This document shows, one piece after another, positions 26,701-41,400 of a stretch of 64,000 nt of DNA (the first letter of the stretch is position 1; each line of letters opens with the position of its first letter). The DNA lies in assembly GCA_029783825.1 (NCBI GenBank), contig JAREIK010003431.1, positions 2,357,674-2,421,673 of the forward strand, given 5' to 3'. A program made the position numbers and the translations under genes. Source of the DNA: Sapria himalayana. Lineage: Eukaryota; Streptophyta; Magnoliopsida; Malpighiales; Rafflesiaceae. The notes below the pieces were generated by a model that worked only from the letters and a program-made list of their open reading frames with translations, ran no database searches and was not told the origin of the DNA.

Positions 26701-28500
26701 AAAAGTAATTGTACATCATAGTTTTCTATCAAAAATTATCCAAGGTATGGTGAGGATTGGGCTATTGGATAGCTTATTTTCCTCTGCCTTGGTAGTTTTC
26801 TATCAAAATTTATTCTTTCATTATCTCTCTCTTAGTTCTCTATCTCAAATTTTTTTTCATGATCTCTTAATTTATAGGTACATAGGTATTATATTAACTC
26901 AATCCCATAATTTTCGATCATGTAAGTAGAGTAGCTATAAAATAAACAAAAAAACAAAGAAACAAAAAAAATAAATATAACATGAACACAAAGCAATACT
27001 ATTTACCCTTTTGCAAGGATACTTATGTCAAGCAAAGTTAACTAATGTAACTAAATAATTTCTAACAATAATACTAAAACTTATTGCGACTTTGTTATTA
27101 TAGCAAAACTTATAATTTATGACATAGTCATAAAAACTAATTGGAAGATTCTTTTTAATCTAATAAAGTTTCACAAGTATATAGGTAGTACATGTAGTAA
27201 AGAAGACTTAAGTCTATGTATTGATCCCATAAAAATTGTGTAGAAGTCTGAACAACTACTAGTGAACTAACTATTGCGTGAGTTGAGTAGAAAAAATTAA
27301 GTATCTAAAAATATACTTTGACTATAGGGTTCGCTCACTTTCTTGTGTATGATGATATTTTTTAATATTTAGGCAGTATTCTATTTATCTATTGGATGAA
27401 GGGTAGATGACATTGGAAATGCTAACATCTATTCTTGGCATACAAGATACTATCATCCACAGACTATCACTACCAAGGATGATACTTTTATATTTGTGTC
27501 CTCAGTATTTCATACAAAAATCATACTTCATTTTATTTATGGGTCATTTATATGTCTATTCCATATAGATATAAATTATGTTTGATGACTACTTTTAGTG
27601 TGTATTTATATTCTCTGATCTCTAATATCTCAGGGATGCAGGATTAAATAATGCACAATGCATTTGTGATTTTGGATTTATAATCACTATACTCATGATA
27701 ATTAACTTATATCTTCTCACTAATTTCATCTATGAGATCATGCAAAAGAAAATGACTCACTGAGCTGTCACCACCATATGAGACACCTCTACTTACATAT
27801 GTCCCATAAAAAACTTTTCAATGTTCACCACAACTAACACATGACTCTCACATAGTGGTGAAACCCCTAAGTTAGACATTATATGCAACTCTGACATCAT
27901 TCTATGGCTAGTTCTTTTAAAATATGTATAATGGATTATTCTTAAATAAATTTCTGATTTTGGCTTCATAATTATCATACTTGTAATAATTAACTTATCC
28001 CAATCTTGAGTTTTCACACATAGCTTTATCTCACACACCAAGACTAAAAGTTATCAATTCCTTTTATTACGTACTACATGAGTGCTACATGACATATCTA
28101 TCATTATTTGCCATGCCAACATACATAAACCAAAGATATTATGAAAATCATAAATTTCAGTTCTAAATATCATCCATAATCATCAACATCCAAATTAATA
28201 TATTACCACAAATATAAATATTATAATATCATATTATCAATTTATAAGTACATAAAAACTAATCATATATTCCATTCTAGCATAATATTGGGAAAGAATT
28301 TATGCGAGATATTTTGAGTGGTATCTCATGTAATCAAGTATTCTCAATTAAAACCCAATTGAGGATCTAAGTCACAAAAGCTAATGTCAAATAATTATTA
28401 CTTGTATTTACCTTGAATTTACCTTTGATTGGCTATTGAGAAATCACGTCGACTAAGATTTCTTGCTCTTGGCACAAGATTTAATTTTTCTATTTTTCAT
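26701..28500. other. Unassigned AT-rich DNA with a degenerate direct repeat
   Basis: No gene is recognised. Two related blocks, about 27655-27740 and 27943-28035, share 'tgattttgg.ttataat.a..atact..t.ataattaactta', about 285 bp apart. The minus-strand open stretch 27793-28041 covers the second block and has no recognised motif. This could be retroelement DNA. Confidence 0.4.
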
Positions 28501-29960
28501 TTCTATATATGTATTGACTTTTTTTGAGTCATTTAGTGAGTTAATCTTGTGATGTATGAACTTATTCTAGTATTTATTAGAGATTTTTCACTAAATTCTT
28601 GATCAGAGAGAATCTAATAAATATCAGTAAAATCTTAGTGATTTTGGGTTGAATTAATAGACTTGGAAGAGCAAATATTCAGAGGGATGGGAATTGATGA
28701 TGAGTCATGACAAGTTTCTTATCACAAGTTGGGTACACATTTTATAATATTTCTTAAGTAGTTATGATATTTTTTCTTGGCTATAACTCTACAAAGAATA
28801 ATAGTAGTTTTTTGTACTATAGGACTTTTTTACTTAGTTGACATAATAATTTCACAATGCAACATAATCATCATGGTCTTGATATTTTCTTAGAGTCATG
28901 ATTATACAATCTCTAAAATACTTCATGACCATGCCATTATTTTTTTCATTATAATTGCCAAGTATTATATTGGTATAAATAGTAGCAGTAATTTTTAGAG
29001 CCATGACTTATTCGATATATAACCAAAATACCAAGTGTTTGAGTCACGATATTATATTCTACCATGACTTTTTATTCCACAAAGTACTACTATGGTCATG
29101 AATTTTTTATTGTCATGACTTATATGCACCATAGTGAAAACACAAAAGTAATGGTCAATTCCAATGCTATAACTTTATGTTATAGAGATCAATTATCTTA
29201 GTTGTAGCAATTCAAATATTATGATACTTTGCTTAGAAAACCAAAACCAAAACATGACCAATTCCAATATCAAGATATTGTATTACAGAGATTAGTTATC
29301 TTAGTTGTAATAATTCAAATTCTATGTCATTTTGCTTAGAAAACCAAAACCAAAACATGACCGATTTCAATATCATGATATTGTATTACAGAGATTAATT
29401 ATCTTAGTGATGAAAATCTTAGTACTATAACACTTCACTCAGAAAGTCAAGACAAAAATCAAGATTAAATCAAGTCAATGACTTTGTATTATAGAGATTA
29501 AATGTATTCATCATGACTATTCTTAGTATCATGATATCAATGCTTCAGAGAGGGTCCGAAAAGATAATTTAGACATTATTTTCAGCTTATACTATCACAT
29601 GAATCCCAAAATATAAAAGTGACACTTAGAATAATTGAGAAAGGAGAGAGAAATAGATGAACATATGAACCATGTATGCCAATAATCCTAATCGATGAAA
29701 ATTTGACCCCCAATTAGGAAAAATCAAGGTGGACACAAGAAAACTTTAGTTAGAATTAGAATTGTTTATTTATTTTCACTTGGGAGTTCATTGGAAACCC
29801 TCGAATCCATTAATATATTTCTATATACATTTCAATGACTTCCTCCCTGATATCCTGCAAAATTAAGATCTATGATTAGTGTGTATGCTCTTAAGTTGTG
29901 ATGAATTAATGAATTTATGAGTTTATGTTAGCTAAATTAAGATCTATGTAACAAAAATTC
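28500..29960 (+). repeat. LTR-like block L3, related to L1 and L2
   Basis: Several segments resemble L2 in the same order: 'tagttatgatattttttcttggctataactct' near 28760 versus 13700, and many 'catgactt' variants. The end near 29860-29930 ('gatctatgattagtgtgtatg..aattaatgaattt') resembles 14920-15000. No adjoining gag or pol was found, so it may be a solo LTR. The boundaries are uncertain. Confidence 0.4.
29110..29450 (+). repeat. Tandem repeat, unit about 103 bp, about three copies
   Basis: Units carry GCTTAGAAAACCAAAACC at 29231 and 29334, and 'attacagagatta.ttatcttagt' at about 29282 and 29385, with a weaker first copy from about 29176. The array lies inside LTR-like block L3. Confidence 0.8.
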
Positions 29961-31640
29961 ATGGAAATTAGAAATGCCACAAGTGGAGTAATGCTCTCTA
30001 TAGAACAAAGTCATGGTCAAAAATATTACCATGACTGATTTTACTTGGTGCTTTTGCTCTATATTGATTAAGTCATTGTGTTGAAAATTATCATGACTTC
30101 TTGTACTAGTGTAATACTTAGCTGCCATTAAATGAAAATAAGATCATTGTTGTTATGATGTTTTAAAGATAATACAACTGTGACTCCAAAAAAATGTCAT
30201 AGGAATGAAGTCTATGTTGCGTAATAAAAGGATTATATCAACGTAGTAGTAGAATCATGCTATATAAAGATTAATACTACTAGTTTTATTGAGTTATGAC
30301 TAAGAGAGGATATCATGACTACTCCATAAGCTAGTGGATGGTGTAATAAGTCGTGAATAAGAAATGTCCCGACTCTTCTATGCCCTTGCCCCTTCTTAGT
30401 CATCGCTCTATCATATGTACTAATTTCATCCAAAATACTATTGAATTTACTAACATTCATTACACTCCCCTAAAACATATATTTAGTGAAATCTCTCTGA
30501 TTAGAGCTCAAATACGCATAAACACATCAATAAATACATGTCAAATAACTCAAAAAAGTTAGTACATTAAATTTTAAATAAGAAGAAAAGATTTTGTGGG
30601 ATGAGAAAACTAGAGTCATGGTGACTAACAATGAACAAGATGTACCTGTGTTTATGGCATGGAATGAGCCGAAAAGAAATGGAGTACAAATGTAAATACG
30701 AAATATTTTTTTATATACTAAAATGCAAATAATTTCAGAAATAAATTTCACCTCACTAAGTTTTCTTATTTTTAAGGAAAAATTATACAAATGGGTCTCA
30801 TTTTGAAAATATTTAATGAAGCATCCCATCACAAAAAAAAAAACTAAATAAAAATATCACCAAAATAAAAAAAGTAAATTCTAGTACAAAAAATATTGAA
30901 ATATTATAAATATATTCAAAATTGTGAATTACCAACTCATTTCTTAAGATTAGTTAAGTTAATATAAGCTAGCTAAATAATTTTTATTGATATTTAAAAC
31001 TTTTATAACTTTTTTTATATAATGTGTTTTAAAAAATTTAAATAAAATTCTAGTTATTATTGAGATTTAAATCTTTTACAAATTGTTTGAGAAATGAAAC
31101 TTTAGTACCTGAGGAATTTTGTTCATCATGTATTTTACTCCATTTTGTTGATTTTTTAGAAGTGAGGAGGAAAGAATCTAAAAGAAAGAATGAAACTCTT
31201 TATTTTTCCACTAGACAAAGAAATCATTTTTTCCATATTGCAATTTGCAATTAATACTAACCAATCCATATAGTATTTCCCATGATGAGGATATCTCATT
31301 CTTCGCGAATTATCCCTAACTATTCTAGCATATGTCATGCATTTTTTCTTCTCTCTTTTGGGTTTTCATAAGTCATTTCTAATATTTAAAAATAATTTAT
31401 TGAAATTTATTTATTTATTATTTTTTAAAATTCTTAGTCACATTGTAACCACATGAATAGTGGTTGCTGAAGATGAACCACTAATAGTCTAGTCACTCTC
31501 TTCTACCTAGTGACCACATTGCCAATAGGTGGTAAATTGTGACCACGAGAAGTGTCATATGACACTTATTGTATTCACGTGGTCACTATGTGACATAATT
31601 TTTAAAATATAATAAACATTTAGTTTGGTCACTCTCTTCT
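29961..31640. other. No gene recognised
   Basis: AT-rich DNA with short, unrecognised open stretches (for example 30527-30832 on the minus strand and 31060-31254 on the plus strand). I see no splice-consistent coding pattern and no element ends. Confidence 0.4.
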
Positions 31641-31649
31641 GCTTAATGA

Positions 31650-31960
31650 TCATAGAAGTATCAATTGGGTCATATCATGCAGGCACAAAAATTTGGGAAG
31701 CAATCCTGAAATGACCCAAAGGCCCACTTTCGTCCATCCTCAATTGGGCATCTCGGGTCGTGCCAAGTTGATCATGGGCCAAGCCGCCATTGGGGATTTA
31801 TTTATATCATGGCCAATAGGACATCAATTATCATTGTCCTGGTAGCCAATTGGCATAAGTAATCATTATAAAATAATGGTTGGCTTGCCAAATTTTGAAA
31901 AATGGCATGGACTTGGATCAGTGCCACTATTTCATGTTGGTATAGGTCATGTTGGATACT
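31650..31960. mobile_element. GC-richer hAT terminal fragment (decayed)
   Basis: A local rise in GC, with words such as CATATCATGCAGGCAC, GGCCCACTTT, TCGGGTCGTGCC and GGGCCAAGCCGCC, resembles the subterminal regions of the hAT family in this window. No clear terminal repeat or duplication remains. Confidence 0.4.
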
Positions 31961-32239
31961 TTATTCTAGTGTTACTTTTTAATAATGTTAATTTGTATTA
32001 ATTGGATAAATTATAAACTAATACTATTAAACTATTATTGTATTCCTTAATATTAATGAATGAATAAAAAAAAAACATCTATTAATATTTATTTATTTGT
32101 TGTTTTAAAATTTCTTTGTAGTAAGAGCTACCATATCATGGTTGTTTGCTAAACAATGATCTTGGGTTGTATGCTCACTTTAGTTGCTCAATGACTATAG
32201 ACAATATGATTGCTAAACACTGGTCACATGTTAATTACC

Positions 32240-32420
32240 ACTATGCTGATACAATATTATCATCAATTCTTGTATCAAATTTTGGTACTAATTTTTTTGG
32301 CCACTCTATTGAGGTAGTTGTAACATAGACACAATATTATCATCAATTCTTGCATCAAATTTTAGTGTTGATTTTATAGCTCACTCTATTGAGGTGGTTA
32401 TAATGTGGTCACAATATTAT
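32240..32420 (+). repeat. Short tandem duplication, unit about 80-85 bp
   Basis: The segment with ACAATATTATCATCAATTCT, followed by a 'CACTCTATTGAGGT' motif, occurs at about 32250-32330 and again at about 32331-32415. The function is unknown. It may be subterminal repeat structure of an unrecognised DNA element, because 'tggtcac' words recur through 31490-32410. Confidence 0.7.
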
Positions 32421-32629
32421 TTCTATATAATCATTATCTTAATGATGTATCTTTTATCTCATGTGCTTGCATTATAGTTGTGGTGTGATTATTAAGTTCT
32501 AATTACTTTATTGTGGTGTCATAATATGTGATCATAATTTTGCAATTTTTTTGTAATGATGATATAAATATAAATTATATATGCAGTATATACAAATATA
32601 TATGTAATATATATGTATACATCTATAAG

Positions 32630-32630
<1 letters not shown>

Positions 32631-32711
<81 letters not shown>
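32631..32711. repeat. Compound microsatellite (CA)n(TA)n(TG)n
   Basis: CA repeats to 32645, TA repeats to about 32670, and then about 20 TG repeats. The CA and TG arms are mutually complementary, so the tract is a near-palindrome. Confidence 0.95.
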
Positions 32712-32714
<3 letters not shown>

Positions 32715-33079
32715 GTTTTTCTAATATAGGACAAGTTGACGGGACATATCACGTATTGTGGAGGTTACATATTCTTTTCATTAATTTTTTTTTTGTTATT
32801 TTTCATATGAACATGTTAATGTGGTGGCGTTCATGGTAGTGAGAGAATAAATATGGGAAATTGTCTATGGTGTTTTTAAGACAAAAAATACTGAATTCTA
32901 AGAGCATGCTTTTCATTAATTGAAAAACATATATTGACAAAAAAATTATTTCCTTATGAGTATCCTCTCATCTCAATTGAATTTATAAGACAAAAATACT
33001 AGCATCTACATATCAACGTGCCACATCAACTTGTTTTTTTGATGTTTTAGAAAACACAAAGAAAGTTGTTTACTCATTA

Positions 33080-33600
33080 TTTATAATACAAAACATTATA
33101 TATATAATATTTTTTATGTATACACACACACATGCACATATAACATTATACTTAATTTTACATTTTCTACTTCATATATAATGTTACATGCACACAAACA
33201 ATATTATGTATAGAATCATATATAACATTATATATATATATATATATATAAAACATGTAGACACACATATGCACATATAGCATTGTACTTAATTTTATAT
33301 CTTCTAAATCATATATATAATGTTACGTACCCACACACACACACACACACACACAGAAATACACACAAGCACACACACAGATACACATACGAACACACAT
33401 AGACAGATTGACAGATACACGCACACACACACACACACACAATGTTATGTATACTATTATACATATGATACATTATATATAATGTTATAGATTTGATATG
33501 TTATACATATGGCTTCTAGTATAAAATGTTATATATATTAATGTGCATTTCAAAATGTTATAGATGTCACACATGTTTGGAGATGTTATATATATTGTTT
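33080..33600. repeat. Microsatellite cluster with recurring 'ataatgtta' units
   Basis: (CA)n runs at 33331-33355 and 33420-33442 alternate with TA runs and many 'ataatgttata' or 'acattatac' words. It is low complexity, with no coding potential. Confidence 0.85.
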
Positions 33601-34227
33601 TATATTAGAAACCATATATATTTATACTATTTTCTAAAATAGTAATTAAAAAGTTGATGTGGGAGGCTTGTGAAAATTTTTGTCTTAAAAAATCAATTGA
33701 GAGTGAAGTACATGTGTGAGCAAATATTTTTTTTGGTCACTACATGTATTTTAATTTATGAAAAGTTAGATTTTAAAATTCAAATGTTTTGTGAAAAAGG
33801 GGCCATGCATAATTTTTCCTAAAAATATATAAAGTAACAAAAAATAAATATTTTTGTTATGATACATCATACATAATTTTTATATAAATTATAGAGAAAT
33901 TTGTGTTTTGGTACACTTAGACCTGAATAATTTAAAAAATGTAACAAACTCGAAAATAATTAAGTTTTAGTTCACTAAAATACATCAATCTAATTTTGCC
34001 CCTCATATTTTTTTTTTTAAATTAAGTTTTCCAATTCAGAAATCAATTTATCAAATCAGAAGCTATTTAGGTTTTTATAAAGAATTTAGAAAACTAATTT
34101 TGAGGATGCAAAATAACTCTTTCTCACCAAAACATGCAAAACAAATCAATTATCATAGAATTAAGATAAAAATATATATTAACATTCGGTAATTGAATAA
34201 TATATAAATATATGTAGAAATGTTTAC

Positions 34228-34482
34228 AAACACACACACACATGCATATATATATACATACATGTTTATATATCTACACACACATGCATACAACTACAAT
34301 AATTATGTGTCTAGAAAAATAAATACACACACACACACACACACACACACTCCCACACATAGATACTCTCACACACAGACACACACAAAACACACACACA
34401 CACACGCACATAAACACACACACACACACACACACACATAAACACACACACACACACACACACACAAAGACACATAAATACA
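34228..34482. repeat. (CA)n microsatellite tract
   Basis: Near-continuous CA/AC repeats from 34326 to 34482, with a shorter block before them. The tract ends about 800 bp upstream of the ABCF start codon. Confidence 0.95.
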
Positions 34483-34959
34483 CACACATATATGTTCATG
34501 TGTATCTAAATGTATATGTGACAACATATATATTTATCTTAATTCTATACTAATTGATTTGTTGACAATGTTGGAGTAGCAAATAATTATCTTGTATTGT
34601 CAAAGATGTGAGTTCGAATCTAATGCTTGTCAAATCTAAATTATTAAATTATTTATAAAAATCAAAATGATTTATGATTAAAAACTTAAATTTAATTTTT
34701 TTTTAAATATGCGAGGTACAACATCGGTTGTTATATTTTAGCATACTAAAGTTTATTTAATTTTGAGTTTTATGTATTTTTTTTAATTATTTACTAAAAC
34801 ATCCCATATTATTTTAGCATACTACCTCAGTTGTTATATTTTAGTGCAGAAATTTAATTAATTTAGTTTTGGTGGACAAAAACACAAATTTTTTTATATT
34901 ATATCCCATATTGATTAAATACGTATTTTTAATTTTAATTTCGTATGTGTACGAACAAT

Positions 34960-35179
34960 TTTAACAATAAATATTAAATAATTTGATGTTCGATTTTTGA
35001 CTTTTGACTTTTGAGAAACGAAGCGTATTTTTCGAAGAAGGTTTTTTGGTCTCCGATTTAAAATTACACTCGTTCATCGACCTTCGTAGTCCCCCACGGC
35101 CCACCCCAACCTGGCACAGACGGAAAAGCGGCTGATTCATTCCCACCTTCGTCTCTGCGTTCTTCATTCTGTCCGCAAG
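34960..35179 (+). promoter_or_regulatory. Presumed ABCF promoter and 5' UTR exon
   Basis: AT-rich DNA gives way at about 35035 to a pyrimidine-rich, higher-GC stretch (35080-35170) typical of a plant 5' UTR. A possible TATA-like stretch (AATAAATATTAAATAAT) is at 34965-34981. No transcription start can be fixed from sequence alone. Confidence 0.4.
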
Positions 35180-35278
35180 GTTTACTGATTAAGCTTGAAG
35201 TTTCTACCCGATCAAACATGACTTTCCTTATAATATTCTAACATAACGTTCCATGTTATTTATCTTATTTTGACGAAG
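35180..35278 (+). other. Candidate 5' UTR intron of the ABCF gene
   Basis: CAAG|GTTTAC at 35179/35180 gives a plausible donor. GACGAAG|G ending at 35278 is a plausible acceptor, one base before the ATG. A good plant branch-point word (TTCTAACAT, near 35238) and a T-rich stretch precede the acceptor. It is 99 bp and AT-rich. The reading frame is not affected either way, so only transcript data can decide. Confidence 0.4.
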
Positions 35279-35279
35279 G

Positions 35280-35486
35280 ATGGTGTCGGACGCGAGCAAG
35301 AAGAAGGCTGCTCAAAAGAAGGCTGCAGTCGCATTAAAGAGAGGTGGCAAGGTATCGGCAGTTTCATCTGCTGCATCCAGATCATCGGTAACGGAGAATG
35401 GGAGAGTTGCAGTTGCGGGTTTCGGAATATCTGATAGGACTTGCACTGGCGTGTTATGCTCGCACCCTTTGTCGAGAGATATCCGT
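35280..35486 (+). CDS. ABCF1: ABCF1 exon 1
   Basis: 69 codons from [16 protein letters not shown] to the SHPLSRDIR segment. The donor is CGT|GTTAGT at 35486/35487, phase 0. Without splicing, the frame stops two codons later. The Lys/Ala-rich start is basic and probably unstructured, as in other family members. Confidence 0.93.
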
Positions 35487-38400
35487 GTTAGTTAATGTCA
35501 ACAGTGTTCTGGTTTGTTTGTTTTTCGCATGGATCTCGTGTACATACCAATTATTTGTGTGCTGGTCTCCCTAGTTCCTTGATTTTGTCTTATCTGACCC
35601 TATGATTCCTTTGCATGGATTTAAATATGCATCAGGGGTAGGGATTTTGATACACATTTTGAAATGTCACAATTGGTATGAGCACTCTCATAATGGACCC
35701 CCTATCTTACTTCGTATGCATGGTGGGGCTCTTAGAAAAATTATGTAGAACTTTATCACTTGACTCGTTTTTTACATTAAAAGTAATTCCTTTGGCATCC
35801 CTCCTCACACTTTCTGTGTTAGAAACTGCATCGAAGCTGATTTGAAAGAATGATTTGTCTGAGATTGTTAGCAAGTGTATTTGTTAAAGAGTGATTTTTT
35901 TTTTCATTTTTGTCTTAGTAGTGATTACAAAAATATACTTAGAACAAAGACTCAAGCGATCAACAAGGGAATTTTCCATTCATAGACTGTACAGGACATT
36001 CAATTTTACAATAATATGATTGTGAATTATGGGGGCATCTTTGATTGAGCTAAGATTAGGAAATGAAATTTCATTGACTTGGTTTAATGAGCTGGTGTGG
36101 AATCTTTCCTAATATGTCCTCGCAATATAGTAGTTCCATTGGAAACACCAATCTTGGATTAAAGAAAAGTAATTTGTTCATGAGATAGTGGTTCAATAAG
36201 GGCATCGACAAGTTCATCTTTATTAATGTAAAAAAATAAGCCACAAGCATGAGAAAATATTAGCACTATTTTATTGTGTATGTTGCTTTCTACCTAGAAT
36301 TGTCAAATGAGTTGTGCCATATCAGCATGATCCATTTTTTAGACCCATCTGGGTCATCTTGTTGTACTTGGCAAGATATACTTTATAGCATAGCCCATAC
36401 CATGATGATAAGACTATAAAAATGGGCAGCTCAGTATGTCCATCTCGCTTATCATTTACTTGGATTGTGTTGCATCAGCTATGTATGGCCACCTCAATCA
36501 TATTGGGTCATTTTCAATCATGTCGAGTGTTGTTTCAAACATGTTGGGTCATGCTTGATCATGTTGAGTTGTACTAATCATGCCAAGTCATGTTTGATCA
36601 TGCATGTTCGTGCTTGATTATGTTGGGTCATGCTTGATCATATTGGGTTATGTCCATGCTAGCATAATTAGGTCTAATTCGTGCTCATGATATCTAGCCT
36701 AGTTGATACCTTTATTTTTTTTGAGAATGAGCATAAATATTTTAGTTGCGTAATACAATAATAACTATTAAATAATTGCTACTTTTTTTTTAAAATAACC
36801 ATTGCCAACATGTCATGCCACCATGCTGGACATGTGGGTTGTGTCATGCCTGCCACGAGACATGGTCTTTCATGACTTGGTACTATATGAGTTGTGTCAT
36901 GGGCTAGTATGATTATGATCCAAGCATAGTTTTGAATTTTACATTGCTGGGCCAAACATGACTGATTCGTGTCGTGCCTTGTACATGTTAGAATTATATG
37001 GTCCACTTGACATAACTAATCATATGATATTTCTATTTGAAATAATATTTACATGCATAGAAAAAATTTACTTCAATGCTATGTTAGACTTTGAAGGAGT
37101 TACTAAATCATATATTATTTTAGATAGCATGAGAAATATTAACGAACTTATATTCTATCTCGAAGGTTCTCTAAAATTATTATATTTATTTTTATAATAT
37201 TTAAATAAATTATCTAATTATTTATATATTATATTATTTAGTTTTTATGGTTGATTCATGCAAATAAGTATATTTTTATTAGTGTTTTTCAATAGATGGA
37301 GGCAACTAAGTAATAAACAGATGATATGAAAGACTTCTATTTTAAATAGTTTCATTCTATCTCAATAGGCATGGATGCATGGTACAAAAACCTTGATATT
37401 TTTATAATTGATTAAGATACTATTAATATTGTATATGCACCTAAGTATAATACTTATGGTGGGAGTGTATGTAAATGAATATATGTTTATCACACCATAA
37501 AAGTTTTTAAAGAATTTTAAAAATAATATTTTTATGTTATGACTAAATATGATTCGTTAATTATTATTTTACTAATTTTATAATTAACATAGCTGAATAT
37601 AATATGTTAGTAGTTAATTGCCAACACATAAATTCAATATAAAGTATTTATCATTCCAATGATATTTGATTTATGCTTAGAATTTTTTTAGGCTTAATGA
37701 CTTATATAAAATGTGAAATTTTTATTGTTTATTAGGTATTTTAATATATTTTTAATATATTTCATATATATTATAATGAATGAGAATTTATTAGTTTTAT
37801 AATGTGGCATATAGGCTAATAAAAAAAAATTTACCTAATAGATTATTTTTAATTGTTCTTATGGATATATTTATAGTGACATAATTATTTTAAGGGTTAT
37901 CAAATATTATATTAAATATTTTATTTTGTTTTTTATATTTCTTAAAAATTATTGATAGACACTCATATATGGTGAGATCATCATGAAGATGAAGATATTA
38001 TAAAATACATTAACTATATGATTAGTCAAAATACATGACGTCACTGAGATATAGTTTCAATATGTTTTTAAATATGCTAATTATTTTTTTTTATTTTATA
38101 ATTTTTTATTATATTATTTTTTTTGATTAATTTATGAATCATATGATAAATTTGTTGGATCATGGATGTATGTGTTCATAAGTTAAAGTAATTTTGGATT
38201 TTTAAAAATTTAATTGGAAATATTTTGCAAGCAATGAACTTAGCCATACATTTTTCTTGTAAACTCATGATGATAAATAAAAATAGTTATTGAACTTGGA
38301 ATTGATCCAAATTTAAAAACTCTATTTCTCAGATTTTGTTTGATTTACCCAAGATCTAATATTTTTGCTATATTTTTTTTGCGTGTCATCTAATGTTTTC

Positions 38401-41400
38401 AATGTCATTAGTATTTATATATATATATATATTAATTTTAATATAATATATATATTAAACTGAATTTTCTTCGATGTTATTATAATTTTTATTTTTAATT
38501 ATATTAAAGTAAGTTTATAAATATTTGTTTATTCTTAAATTTTTTTAAGTATAAGGGCCAAGGATGACTTATGATTGAGAGATCAATTAGTCTCAAATTT
38601 TTTGATTAGATTATTAATATCTATGTTTTGCTCTATATTATTTTATATAATATTTATTTTTTTTGGTTTAGAGAATTTTAAGAGTGAGATAATTTTATTA
38701 TATTTATGCTATACTAGAAAAAAATTAATTTAATAAAAATTAACTTGAAAAAAAATTTAATGTGCATATCTTCAGTCTTGCAAAAAATTTGATAATACTA
38801 TCAAAAGTTGAGTAATATCAAGTATGCAATCACTAATTGGAATGCTTGCCCACAAATATCAAATTATCCAGTTTCATTATTTATATAATATAAAAACATA
38901 AATAAAAAAATACTTAAAGTTTATTATTACAAGAAGATAATTTAAGTGAGAGAAAATTATAATTTGAGTGTGAAAAATTATAAATATTAATATATTATTT
39001 ATATAAATATATTTTAAGATAAAAAAATAATATTTTTTAAATATTTTTTAAAATTTTTTAGCATAGAAATATAATAATTGTTAGATTTTTGTTTCTAGCT
39101 ATTTGAGATAAATTCAATGGCTAAGAATTATTAAAAAATATTTGTTTTATTTTACTGCACCTAACAAGATTACTTGTTGTCGTGCTAAGGATAGATCGTG
39201 ATGCTGACATTCACTAAAATTTTATTAAACTATCATGAAAAATACTTATATATTTTTTGAGTATTAAAGTAGCAAATAAATATATATTTTAAGATCCTGA
39301 ATACTATCTTATAATATTTTGAAGAGAGATTATGAACAAATTAGATACTCTCAAAGATTATAAGAGATAAATTATATTATTTTTCTAGAGTATAAAATCT
39401 AAAAATGAATATGTTGAGAAATAACAAAAGGTATCTGTTGGTGAGTTCGTTTGTTATTAATATTATAGCTTCTTAAAAATGCTTAGTAATATTCCTATTA
39501 AATAGAAATATTTCTATTTTTTCAATTAAATAATACTTTTTTTTTGTAATCCATTCAATAGTGGCGTGCTTAACACATGAAGTTTTGATGTATGATTATG
39601 TGATCTATGTAATAAATATCAAAATTGTCTGATATATATTTTAATACATTATTATTTTTTATTTTTTATTATTTTTATCAAATTTATATTATATCATTTT
39701 GTAAAATGATAGAAAAATAAAAAAAGCTATGATCTAAATCAAATTAGGATCAACCATATAAATCAAAAACAACGAAGGTTGTATTCAGTGTATTAGACTT
39801 ATGCATAATATGAAATATGAGAGAGATTAATATATCGACACCTTTATCTTGTAAAATCAAAAAAAATTTATTTGATGAGTCTTGAATTTGAGTTCTCCCA
39901 TACTATGATAAAAGTACTAGAGGTGTCAATCGGGCCGGGCCGGGCCGGCTCGGCCTGAGGCACGGCACGGTTCAGCAGTGCCTGAGCCGGCCGGGCATGG
40001 AAAAATTTCGTGCCCGGGCCCGTGCCGTGCCCCGGTCAGGCACGAGCCGTGCAGTGCCTGACCTGCCATGGTTCGGGCCGCGACATGCCACACCGGCACG
40101 GGTTTGTCCCGTGCCGGGTGCCCTGTGAGCCTGACCTCACGATGCCCCTCCAGCAAAAAAAGACCGCGGGTCGGGTCTGATTCGACCCGACCTGCGGTCC
40201 TCCATATTCTGAACCGTTTGGACTGGCAAGCCCGAGCGGGCCAGGCAAGGCACGGCACGGCCCGCCGTGCCTGCGAGCCATGCCGGGCCTGGTTATTTTA
40301 AACCATGCTGGGCTAGGCACGGCACGCTACAGTAACCGTGCCGTGCCTGGCCCGGCACGACGGCACGCTCGTGCCCTAAAAATTCGGGTCGGCCCGGCCC
40401 GGCCTGTTTGACACTTCTAAAAAGTAATTGTTATCTTACTAACATATGATCTTTAATACATATATGTAACATGAATACTTCTCATTACTATTTTTGTGTG
40501 AATAGTTTAAACTTTGAAGTTCTTATGATATATGGTATATTAGTATTTGTGTATTTGCATGCATATAAATCAAAAATAGTGGATGTTATACTTGATGTAC
40601 AAGTCTCCTATTTTTGTTGGGTATATGAGAGATTAATATTTTGATAATTTTCTTAAAAGCATGAGGGGTTGTATCTTATCAATCTTTAACTTGAGCTTAC
40701 CATCATTGGACAAACAAACTTGTGATTGAATTAAGTCATAACCTCTAATATATGTATGCAACATAATGATTTCATAGATGATCAATTATTTCAATAAATC
40801 AATAACAATAATCAATGAAAATAATAATATAATTAATTATTTATTATTATTTTTTCATTTCTATTAGATCCTTATACATACAAGTATAAAAGATTAAATA
40901 AATCATTAATCACACTAGTTTATCATTCACTATAAAAAGTCGAGATATATTTTTTAATTGATATGCCTCTTACTTCAAAGTAGAAATATTCTTGGGTTAA
41001 GAGTGTTAAAATATATTATTTGAGTTGGCGATATCATTACATTTATCCTTGAATGTGTGTGTATATATATATGATATTAATTCTCAGCATATAGAATATA
41101 AACTAGAGAGCCTAGATAATTAAAACAAATCACCACTTGCTTCACCTGCTTTACATGACTAATTATATAATCATTTGGGATATAGTTATTTGAGACACAA
41201 GGTGCACTAAGGTGTAAAAGATTTTTTGGGTATCGAGGAGTAAGATGCACATGAAGTATGAGTTTTTTTAAGTGATGCATATTATAAGTTAAATATATTT
41301 TATGATTTTTATATAAATTTTTAATAATTTTTTAGTTAATTTATTTAATTTTTTGTTTTTATTCTTTTATATAAGAATTATATATTAGTTGGTGTCTAAT

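Noticed and set aside
27793..28041. An 82-codon minus-strand open frame with a plausible-looking composition.
   Set aside because: No motif recognised. It overlaps a degenerate direct repeat and is flanked by stops, with no splice context.
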